Assembly (NCBI GenBank): GCA_964001155.1 | Contig: CAXFCD010000048.1 | Location: 1 to 8,523, forward strand | Reading direction: 5' to 3' | DNA: 8,523 bases | Source of the DNA: CAXFCD01 sp964001155 | GTDB taxonomy: Bacteria > Fidelibacterota > Marinisomatia > Marinisomatales > UBA1611 | Part shown: in pieces, positions 1 through 5,526 of the stretch | Numbering within the stretch: position 1 is the stretch's first letter | Layout of the letters: every line of letters begins with the position of its first letter | Notes under the pieces: generated by a model | Database searches by the model: none | Seen by the model: only the letters and a program-made list of their open reading frames with translations | What the model was told of the DNA's origin: nothing | Made by a program: the position numbers and the translations under genes

Positions 1-354
1 AAGTATGATGCAAATAACATCTATGCTGTATTTGAAAATGGAAACATTTCTTACGAAAATAACCCTGATGGATATACATCCAGTGGTGGATTCTATGTTG
101 ATTTAGGTTACAATGTTGCAACCATGATTGGCCTAGACGGGAAATTGATGCCGTGGTTGAGATATTCAGATTATAATCGTGGTACCACTGATGGGACAGT
201 CAATCCTGATAAACATACTATCATTCAACGTGCAGGATTAACCTACTGGCCAATCCCCAATATTGCATTCAAGTTTGATGTTGGGTCTCATAAAATAGAA
301 TCCGATTCCGAAGCGAATATTCAAATTAACGCAGGCGTTGGTTACAATTTTTAA
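1..354 (+). CDS. Outer-membrane beta-barrel protein (porin-like), C-terminal fragment
   Basis: The reading frame is open from the first base of the window to a TAA at 352-354, so 117 C-terminal residues are visible and the start lies upstream. An internal ATG at 124 is not the real start, because the same beta-strand pattern continues before it. The visible part shows alternating polar and hydrophobic or aromatic residues typical of outer-membrane strands (FYVDLGYNVA, LMPWLRYSDYN, GLTYWPIPNIAFKFDVG) and ends in GVGYNF. A terminal Phe with a Tyr two residues before it is the classical signal recognised by the BAM assembly machinery. The pattern resembles porins of the phosphate-selective porin O/P type, but too little is present to name a family or substrate. 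The next gene begins 20 bases after the stop, so the two are probably co-transcribed. The barrel assignment is strong and the porin role is inference. Confidence 0.75.
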   Translation, partial: KYDANNIYAVFENGNISYENNPDGYTSSGGFYVDLGYNVATMIGLDGKLMPWLRYSDYNRGTTDGTVNPDKHTIIQRAGLTYWPIPNIAFKFDVGSHKIESDSEANIQINAGVGYNF

Positions 355-374
355 TCGAAAAAGAGATACTTACA

Positions 375-962
375 TTGAACGGTTCCAAAATACAAGACAA
401 TCTAATCCTACACAAAAGTTCAAGTAGGCGTCTCACATATCTCTTTGGATTGGTAGCGAGTCTGTCAATACTTACCGCCGGCCTGAGAGAAGAAACAGAA
501 TCTCTGATCTATGATCATTACGGAGATTCTGTTTCTATTTTATTTAAAAAGATTTCCATCCCCATGGAGATTAAATCAACTGCAGAAAAACATACACGTC
601 TGCGCTTTATGCGAAACCAAATTTATCTCTGGGAAATTTCCAAAAATGATTCACTCGTTGGTTTGGCCTTTCTTGATAATGTGAAAGGTAAATCACAACC
701 CATCACTTATGCCGTTTTTTATGATGCAAATGGGGCTGTCATGAATTCTCACATTGTTAAATACCGGGAGCCCATTGGTGGAGAAGTTGCCAATCGTCAT
801 TGGCTCAAACAATTTTTAGGTAAAACCACGGCTTCTGATTATCAAGTGGGAAAACACATTGATGGTATCAGTGGCGCTACCATTTCAGTAAATGCTGTGA
901 CGCGAGGGATTCATCGTAGTACATTTGTTATTCAATATCTATTGGAAAAGATGAATGACTAA
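375..962 (+). CDS. Membrane-anchored periplasmic FMN-binding domain protein
   Basis: This 195-residue protein has a short cytoplasmic N-terminus with Arg18-Arg19, one predicted membrane helix (about 20-37) and a periplasmic domain. The C-terminal part matches the FMN-binding domain family (PF04205; RnfG, NqrC, NosR). It has the lead-in KYREPIGGEV (129-138) and QFLGK (146-150), then the flavinylation motif D163-G-I-S166-G-A-T169-I-S171. In characterised members the Thr equivalent to T169 is joined to FMN through phosphate by the flavin transferase ApbE; no apbE gene lies in this window. The start chosen is TTG at 375, preceded by AAGAG at 361-365; the first in-frame ATG would remove the membrane anchor. 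It overlaps the next gene by 8 bases, which implies translational coupling. A one-domain periplasmic flavoprotein of this kind carries electrons. Its donor and acceptor are unknown, though the four-helix neighbour is the obvious candidate partner. Confidence 0.85.
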   Translation: MNGSKIQDNLILHKSSSRRLTYLFGLVASLSILTAGLREETESLIYDHYGDSVSILFKKISIPMEIKSTAEKHTRLRFMRNQIYLWEISKNDSLVGLAFLDNVKGKSQPITYAVFYDANGAVMNSHIVKYREPIGGEVANRHWLKQFLGKTTASDYQVGKHIDGISGATISVNAVTRGIHRSTFVIQYLLEKMND

Positions 963-1455
963 CACGCTCCCAAGACTGGTTGACTTACCCCAAAAGGTTA
1001 AATTATTTCTTGGTGCTTTTCTGGTGCTCATGACTATTGGCGTTACAGTAGGGTTGGTTTATGTAAATCAAACCACGGGCATGACAGGACAAGGTACAAC
1101 AGAACATTATGCGGGCTCTGAGATAAAAGATGAAATTGATATTCCGGAAAAATATCCCAAAGAATTTGAGAGTATGTTACTAACAACACATACTCATTTG
1201 ATTTCGTTTGCATTTATCTTTTTCTTTTTAGGTGCAATTTTTTACATGAATTCCATCATCACCGGCGGATGGAAAACATTTCTTTTGATTGAACCATTTG
1301 TCTCAGTATTGGGGACATTCGGATCTATTTGGGGTGTCCGCTATAGTTCTGATTTTTGGAGCATGGCAATTATGGTTTTTGGATTTTTAACCTACATCTC
1401 CTATTACTTAATCTTAGCAGTTATCCTTTACGAACTCCTTTTAAAAAAGAAGTAA
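955..1455 (+). CDS. Four-helix inner-membrane protein of unknown family, partner of the FMN-binding protein
   Basis: I do not recognise a named family. The 166-residue protein has four predicted membrane helices (about 16-38, 80-103, 107-127 and 135-160) and a basic LLLKKK C-terminus. A polar loop of about 40 residues between helices 1 and 2 should face the periplasm; it contains H51-Y-A-G-S-E and an acidic stretch (KDEIDIPEKY). Helix 2 opens with T-H79-T-H81-L, placing two His near the outer membrane face where they could bind heme, metal or a quinone. It starts with ATG at 955, inside the end of the FMN-binding gene, so the two are probably made in fixed ratio. The neighbourhood suggests a membrane partner passing electrons to or from the flavoprotein. 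Membrane topology is well supported; the redox role is inference from context and the His pair. Confidence 0.6.
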   Translation: MTNTLPRLVDLPQKVKLFLGAFLVLMTIGVTVGLVYVNQTTGMTGQGTTEHYAGSEIKDEIDIPEKYPKEFESMLLTTHTHLISFAFIFFFLGAIFYMNSIITGGWKTFLLIEPFVSVLGTFGSIWGVRYSSDFWSMAIMVFGFLTYISYYLILAVILYELLLKKK

Positions 1456-1465
1456 ATATTAACCC

Positions 1466-1486
1466 ACAACTCCAGTCCTGAGTTGT
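1466..1486 (+). terminator. Short inverted repeat after the four-helix gene, possible weak terminator
   Basis: ACAACTC (1466-1472) pairs perfectly with GAGTTGT (1480-1486) around a 7-base loop, 10 bases after the preceding stop codon. No T-run follows, so an intrinsic terminator is only a possibility; an operator or a chance dyad would look the same. Confidence 0.3.
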
Positions 1487-1503
1487 AGATCATCATCGCA
1501 CAT

Positions 1504-1546
1504 TAACCGTTTTAACGGTTATCTTTATTCTGATAAAACATCAGAA
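1504..1546. promoter_or_regulatory. Two adjacent inverted repeats upstream of the TetR gene (candidate operator or terminator)
   Basis: TAACCGTT (1504-1511) and AACGGTTA (1514-1521) form an 8-base perfect dyad with a 2-base centre. TTCTGAT (1528-1534) and ATCAGAA (1540-1546) form a 7-base perfect dyad with a 5-base centre. The first is followed by a T-rich stretch and could end transcription of the operon before it. Both also have the size of TetR-type operators and lie 84-126 bases upstream of the regulator's start. The 174-base gap from 1456 to 1629 holds nothing else I can name beyond the dyads listed. Confidence 0.35.
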
Positions 1547-1600
1547 AAAATCAAAAGAAAATTTGGGTCTGTCATTCTTTTGTTTTAATTTTCGACTCAG

Positions 1601-1610
1601 TATTCGAATA
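1601..1610. promoter_or_regulatory. Ten-base palindrome just upstream of the TetR gene
   Basis: TATTCGAATA is a perfect palindrome ending 19 bases before the regulator's ATG, in an AT-rich leader. Its position would overlap a promoter or transcription start, so it is a plausible autoregulatory half-site or core operator. It is short enough to arise by chance. Confidence 0.25.
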
Positions 1611-1629
1611 TTAAACTGTTATTTTATTT

Positions 1630-2223
1630 ATGTCCGTTTCCCAAAGACAACTCGAAGAAAGACAAATGCGCCAGGAGCGCATTTTAAATGGCGCACTTGA
1701 AGTGTTCAAATCCAAAGGTTTGGACGGTGCAACCATGGACGAAATCGCCACCCAATCCGGATTTGGCAAGGCCACACTTTATTATTATTTTCACTCTAAA
1801 GAAGAAGTGTTTGCCGCCATTTTAGAAGATGGATGGGAGAAACTTTGGACAAGCCTAGAACCTGTTATTTCCGGCGATGAAGGGCCAAGAAAAATCTTCA
1901 TCAATGTATTATTGAAAATTGCAGAGAATGCACGGAATCGTCCGGGTCTTTATGAATTTTTATTTAATGCACCGAAAGCGATCCATTTTGAAGAACAACC
2001 TTGGAAAAAATATCAAGATCGCATGTATGGCACCATTCAGGGTTTATTGGAAGATGGCGTAAAAGCTGGAGAATTCCCAAACATCAATCCACAACTCTTG
2101 TTCAAGGCTATGGGCGGACTTTTTATGGGATTGGTGCTAATGGGCGATCGGAAAGATCCTGTGTCTGAAAAAGACGTGGAAGAATTATTGAATCAATTGA
2201 TCGCGGACCCAACACAGCACTAA
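1630..2223 (+). CDS. TetR/AcrR-family transcriptional regulator
   Basis: This 197-residue protein has normal TetR length. Helix 1 of the DNA-binding domain begins near residue 17 (RILNGALEVFKSKG). The helix-turn-helix spans about 34-61, with the family signature TMDEIATQSGFGKATLYYYF followed by HSKEEVF. The rest is an all-helical ligand and dimer domain, including GGLFMGLVLMG near the C-terminus, a pattern common in this family. The ligand cannot be inferred. The chosen ATG has no Shine-Dalgarno sequence and sits in an AT-rich leader; a second in-frame ATG at 1666 would also keep the DNA-binding domain. The stop overlaps the receptor start by one base (TAATG), so regulator and receptor are made from one message. 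TetR proteins are usually repressors released by a small molecule, so autoregulation and control of the receptor are likely but inferred. Confidence 0.92.
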   Translation: MSVSQRQLEERQMRQERILNGALEVFKSKGLDGATMDEIATQSGFGKATLYYYFHSKEEVFAAILEDGWEKLWTSLEPVISGDEGPRKIFINVLLKIAENARNRPGLYEFLFNAPKAIHFEEQPWKKYQDRMYGTIQGLLEDGVKAGEFPNINPQLLFKAMGGLFMGLVLMGDRKDPVSEKDVEELLNQLIADPTQH

Positions 2224-4361
2224 TGCGGCATTTTTTATTTATAATATTTTTGATTCAATCTGTTGGATTTGGTATTACTGTTTCCGGTTCAGTCAATAAT
2301 AAAGCCAATGGAAAATCCATTCCCAACGCGAATGTATATTTACCTGAATCAACTATTGGAACCGTCACCAATCCTTATGGCCATTTTGAAATTGAACTGG
2401 AACAAGGGACATATACACTTCACATTTCCAATGTTGGGTTCAAACCTTTTGAACAAGAAATCACGATCGCTGATGCACCCATCGAACTGGATGTAGAATT
2501 AGAATCTACCATTTTAGAATTTGGTGAAATTTCTGTGGAAGGATTGTTCACCACGCGGTTAGGTTATGAATCTGTGGATGTGGTTTCTGGGGACAAAATT
2601 AAGTCCATGGAAAAGGAATCTATCTCCGATGTTTTAAGAATGTTGCCCGGCGTAGACGTGCAATTCGCCCACGCAAACGGACGCAACGCAAATTTATCTA
2701 TCCGGGGCTCTTCGGATTATAAACCCGGCGGTTACAACAACCGGGTGCTTCTCCTCCTTGATGGATTCCCAATCCAAATTCCCAACAGTGGAGCCCCGGA
2801 TTGGAATTCACTTCCTCTCGAAAGTATTCAACGGATTGAAATAGACAACAGTCCTGCCTCTGCCCAATACGGACATAATTCCATGGGAGGCGTTGTTAAT
2901 TTGATTACAGACTACAACGGGAGAGATCAGGCAACCATTTTGAAATTGGGTGGCGGCACGTTTTCTACAGCAGAAACTTCAGTATCTCATCATTATACAA
3001 AAGGGAATTGGAATTTTGGATTCAATGGTAAAGGTCGAACATCAGAAGGACATCGATTCAATTCTGACGACCAAACTGGTCGAATTCGTTCTTATCTCAA
3101 ATATGCAGATAGGAAAGGCAGGACCTATCGGCTGAGCCATATTTTATCCCAATCAGATAATGGTCACCCCGGATTTGCCAGCACACCATCCTGGCGGAAA
3201 TCAAAACGGACATCTCATTATTTACAAGGCCATGGATTTTACCCAATCAACCCCGGTATGTCCATGTCCCACTCTCTTTATTTCAATAAGTTCGATACAA
3301 AATATTATGACAAATCGGGCGTGCCTGAAAACAAGGTTGAAGGGGAACGACTTTATGAAGATTTCTCCGCAGGTTTGCGCTCAGAAATGTTGATCACAAA
3401 ATGGGAACGTTGGATCGTCATGTTAGGGACAGATTTAGATTTTAGTGAATCTAATGTGACTGTATTTAATCCCATTTATGAATCTCCCAGTCAATTCTCT
3501 TTTGGGTCATTTTTTCAATCAAAATATTCCATTGGAAATGGCTGGAGTATGGGAACGGGACTTCGTTACGATTTTAGGAATTCTGATCCTGGGAATGGAT
3601 ACACTGTACGTGAATATACCAACTGGTCACCCAAATTTAACATTATGTACACCATGAAAAGTAAGCGGGCATTTACGTTAGCATACAGTGAAGGATTTCG
3701 TGCGCCATCTTTATCTGAGTTGTATCTAAAACATTCCAGCGCATATGGACTTACCATGAAAGGAAATCCAAATGTATTGCCGGAAAGTGTCCGTGCTGTT
3801 GAAGCCTCTTATGATCATCCTCATTCAGATTCGTGGCAATGGAAAATCGCAGCGTTTTATAATGAATATGAAAATATGATAGACTTTGTTTACAGCTTGC
3901 CAATCGTTGCTGTCAATAGAGAAGGGGTTACCGGGACAGGATTGGAATACGAATGCGTTTGGCGTCTCAGTGAATCCATTTCTTTTTCTGGACAATATGA
4001 ATATTTGGACATGAAAGATAGAGGGAACGATCCTATTTTGTATCGGTCAAAACATAAGGGACAAGTTTCAGTTCAATTAAATTCATCATTTTTAGATTGC
4101 CAGCTTTCTGGTAGATCTTGGAGTGCACAACAATACGATGATTTTTTAAGTCATGATTATGAAATGGTTGGCACAGAAATTATTTTCCCATTACGAACTC
4201 TGCCGGCACAAACCATCCCTGAATTGATAATTAGTAAGAAGGTGAATTTTTATAAAGCATCTTTAAAAATTTCGAATCTACTTGATACAAAATATGAGTT
4301 GATTCAAGACTACCCCATGCCTGGAAGAACCTGGCATGTAATCTTAACAAAATCCTTATAA
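2223..4361 (+). CDS. TonB-dependent outer-membrane receptor with N-terminal carboxypeptidase-regulatory-like domain
   Basis: The 712-residue protein should import a scarce ligand (metal chelate, cobalamin or similar) across the outer membrane using TonB energy. Residues 1-17 are a signal peptide. Residues about 18-95 form a carboxypeptidase-regulatory-like beta-sandwich (SGSVNNKANGKSIPNANVYL; GTVTNPYGHFEIEL), typical of receptors in Bacteroidota and relatives. A possible TonB-contact segment FGEISVEGL follows at 100-108. The plug domain is at about 110-230, with ISDVLRMLPGV, NLSIRGSS, RVLLLLDGFP, IQRIEI, SAQYG and GGVVNLIT. The rest is the barrel, including GFRAPSLSELYL, ISNLLDTKYE and PMPGRTWHV. 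The features recall siderophore and BtuB-type receptors, but no ligand-specific motif is clear. The protein ends in Leu rather than the usual aromatic residue. It is coupled to the TetR gene by a TAATG overlap and followed 17 bases later by a lipoprotein gene. Confidence 0.95.
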   Translation: MRHFLFIIFLIQSVGFGITVSGSVNNKANGKSIPNANVYLPESTIGTVTNPYGHFEIELEQGTYTLHISNVGFKPFEQEITIADAPIELDVELESTILEFGEISVEGLFTTRLGYESVDVVSGDKIKSMEKESISDVLRMLPGVDVQFAHANGRNANLSIRGSSDYKPGGYNNRVLLLLDGFPIQIPNSGAPDWNSLPLESIQRIEIDNSPASAQYGHNSMGGVVNLITDYNGRDQATILKLGGGTFSTAETSVSHHYTKGNWNFGFNGKGRTSEGHRFNSDDQTGRIRSYLKYADRKGRTYRLSHILSQSDNGHPGFASTPSWRKSKRTSHYLQGHGFYPINPGMSMSHSLYFNKFDTKYYDKSGVPENKVEGERLYEDFSAGLRSEMLITKWERWIVMLGTDLDFSESNVTVFNPIYESPSQFSFGSFFQSKYSIGNGWSMGTGLRYDFRNSDPGNGYTVREYTNWSPKFNIMYTMKSKRAFTLAYSEGFRAPSLSELYLKHSSAYGLTMKGNPNVLPESVRAVEASYDHPHSDSWQWKIAAFYNEYENMIDFVYSLPIVAVNREGVTGTGLEYECVWRLSESISFSGQYEYLDMKDRGNDPILYRSKHKGQVSVQLNSSFLDCQLSGRSWSAQQYDDFLSHDYEMVGTEIIFPLRTLPAQTIPELIISKKVNFYKASLKISNLLDTKYELIQDYPMPGRTWHVILTKSL

Positions 4362-4365
4362 ACTA

Positions 4366-4371
4366 AAAGGA
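4366..4371 (+). promoter_or_regulatory. Ribosome binding site of the lipoprotein gene
   Basis: AAAGGA lies 7 bases before the ATG at 4379 and just after the receptor's stop codon. It fixes the lipoprotein start and is one of only two clear Shine-Dalgarno sequences in the window. Confidence 0.7.
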
Positions 4372-4378
4372 CATACAA

Positions 4379-4825
4379 ATGAAACTCATGAAAAACCTAC
4401 TCATTTTATCGCTTACTTCAGTAATATTTATTATAACAGCGTGTGAAGATGATGATCCAACTGTATCTAAACCTGAAAGCGCGACCATATCTGGCGTAGT
4501 AACTTTTACTGGTACGTACCCAGACACAGGTTCTGTAATGTTAACGCTTGATACAGCATATCCACCACAAGGTGCACCCGCTGGATTTAAAATGATAGCA
4601 AAATCAGATTTAGAAAATAATAGCTATGTTTACTCATTTAACGAGCTTGCTTTTGGTGATTTTGCAGCATTAACTGTGACTTATTGGCCAAATGGTTATT
4701 CAACTGCAAGCACGGATTATACGTTACTTGGTAGTTATCCAAATCCTTTAGTTCCACCAATTTCAAGTTTCACATTAGATGAAGATAATGCAGAAATGAT
4801 CATTGATATTGATGCTAATTTTTAG
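4379..4825 (+). CDS. Small lipoprotein downstream of the TonB-dependent receptor
   Basis: The 148-residue protein has a type II signal peptide: Lys2 and Lys5, a hydrophobic core, then the lipobox I19-T20-A21-C22. Cys22 becomes the lipidated N-terminus. The mature protein starts CEDDDPTVSKP, a flexible acidic lead, followed by a beta-rich domain of about 115 residues (ATISGVVTFTGTYPDTGSVM, SYVYSFNELAFGDFAALTVT, AEMIIDIDANF) resembling a transthyretin- or carboxypeptidase-regulatory-like sandwich. I do not recognise a specific family. The acidic residues straight after Cys resemble the surface-export signals described for Bacteroidota lipoproteins, so it may sit on the cell surface. The 17-base gap to the receptor gene makes co-transcription likely, and it may help the receptor capture or hold ligand. 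The lipoprotein call is firm; fold and role are inference. Confidence 0.8.
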   Translation: MKLMKNLLILSLTSVIFIITACEDDDPTVSKPESATISGVVTFTGTYPDTGSVMLTLDTAYPPQGAPAGFKMIAKSDLENNSYVYSFNELAFGDFAALTVTYWPNGYSTASTDYTLLGSYPNPLVPPISSFTLDEDNAEMIIDIDANF

Positions 4826-4926
4826 ACTGATTATTAACGCAAAGACGCTAGGTCGAAAAGAATATTTAAATTGATTTCTAAAACCACCCCTATTCATGAT
4901 ATTTTTTAGTATACTTATTTTTGATG

Positions 4927-4950
4927 TCCCCTCCTTAAATAAGGAAGGGA
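4927..4950. repeat. Hairpin inside the nested element
   Basis: TCCCCTCCTT (4927-4936) pairs with AAGGAAGGGA (4941-4950) at 9 of 10 positions around the loop AAAT. No T-run follows on either strand, so it is not a standard intrinsic terminator. Confidence 0.55.
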
Positions 4951-4961
4951 AAACAAACCTG

Positions 4962-4990
4962 CCAGCCAGACACGTGGTGTGGCCGGCTGG
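4962..4990. repeat. GC-rich hairpin inside the nested element
   Basis: CCAGCC (4962-4967) pairs with GGCTGG (4985-4990), and ACAC (4970-4973) pairs with GTGT (4977-4980) around a short loop, with a bulge on the right arm. The stretch is much richer in G and C than its surroundings, which suggests an inserted module. Confidence 0.5.
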
Positions 4991-5044
4991 GGGTGGTTTC
5001 AATAAAAGTACATTGCGTTTCTGCAACTTTGCGTTTAATTAAAC

Positions 5045-5446
5045 ATGAGTCCCCACACCGCCCAACTGAAAACAAACAAAACCGCTAGGACAACTTGGTT
5101 CATCGCAGGTTGTCTTTTCGTGGTGATTGGTTTTATCGGCATCATTCTGCCGGGGCTGCCCACAACAGTTTTTATGTTGTTGGCCGCTGCTTGTTATTAC
5201 AGATCATCCCAACGATTTTATGATTGGGTGATTTCACACAAATTATTTGGGCATCACGTTAAAAATTATCGTGAAGGAAAAGGAATGCCAAAACGAGCAA
5301 AAGTCATGGCATTTCTTTTCATGTGGGGATTTGTATTATTCGCAGTTGCAGTTGGTATCCCGGATCATCTTCTCTGGGCAAAGATTGTAACATCTCTCGC
5401 TGCCATCGCTGGCACAGGCTACATCGCCAACCTGCCTACTATATAA
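5045..5446 (+). CDS. ybaN: DUF454 (YbaN-type) small inner-membrane protein
   Basis: The 133-residue protein matches the DUF454 family (PF04304; E. coli YbaN) in length and motifs. The first hydrophobic segment (about 17-50) contains GIILPGLPTT at 32-41, where LPxLPTT is the family signature. It is followed by YYRSSQRFYDWVISHKLFG (51-69), matching the family's SS-R and W...H..FG pattern, then a basic stretch (YREGKGMPKRAKV) and two more membrane helices (about 86-104 and 110-128). The biochemical function of the family is unknown. The ATG at 5045 has no Shine-Dalgarno sequence and lies 6 bases after the right arm of the nested repeat element. No same-strand neighbour follows, and the next gene is convergent, so it probably forms its own unit unless read through from the lipoprotein gene. 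Confidence 0.88.
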   Translation: MSPHTAQLKTNKTARTTWFIAGCLFVVIGFIGIILPGLPTTVFMLLAAACYYRSSQRFYDWVISHKLFGHHVKNYREGKGMPKRAKVMAFLFMWGFVLFAVAVGIPDHLLWAKIVTSLAAIAGTGYIANLPTI

Positions 5447-5450
5447 AATA

Positions 5451-5520
5451 TTTAAACACATAGTAATCTAATAACTCTAAGGAAATTATCTTTGTGACCT
5501 CTGTGCGCTCCGTGTTTAAA
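5451..5520. repeat. Inverted-repeat element between convergent genes
   Basis: TTTAAACAC (5451-5459) and GTGTTTAAA (5512-5520) are perfect 9-base inverted arms separated by 52 bases, filling nearly all of the 80-base gap between the DUF454 gene and the convergent amidohydrolase gene. The right arm also contains CTCTGTGCGCTCCGTGTT, with an internal repeated character. It could be a degenerate dispersed repeat, or could help end transcription from both sides. Confidence 0.45.
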
Positions 5521-5526
5521 AATACT

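Larger units (their letters stand above)
4834..5038. repeat. Compound nested inverted-repeat element between genes
   Basis: Most of the 219-base gap between the lipoprotein and DUF454 genes is a nested dyad structure. The outer arms are AACGCAAAG (4836-4844) and CTTTGCGTT (5027-5035), each within a longer degenerate match. The inner arms are AAACCACCCC (4881-4890) and GGGGTGGTTT (4990-4999), a perfect 10-base pair. Two further hairpins lie inside. This nesting is unlikely by chance and resembles miniature inverted-repeat or REP/BIME-like elements that are scattered in genomes. No target-site duplication is obvious and no protein is encoded; an 83-codon frame on the - strand only reads through the repeats. 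Confidence 0.6.

Noticed and set aside
3566..3757. A 63-codon frame on the - strand inside the receptor gene
   Set aside because: It is antisense to conserved barrel sequence and has no support of its own.
4775..5026. An 83-codon open frame on the - strand over the nested repeat element
   Set aside because: It runs through inverted repeats into the end of the lipoprotein gene and has no protein-like features.
4834..5038. Riboswitch or tRNA in the structured intergenic region
   Set aside because: No cloverleaf, CCA-type end or known riboswitch core is visible; the pairing is better explained by nested inverted repeats.
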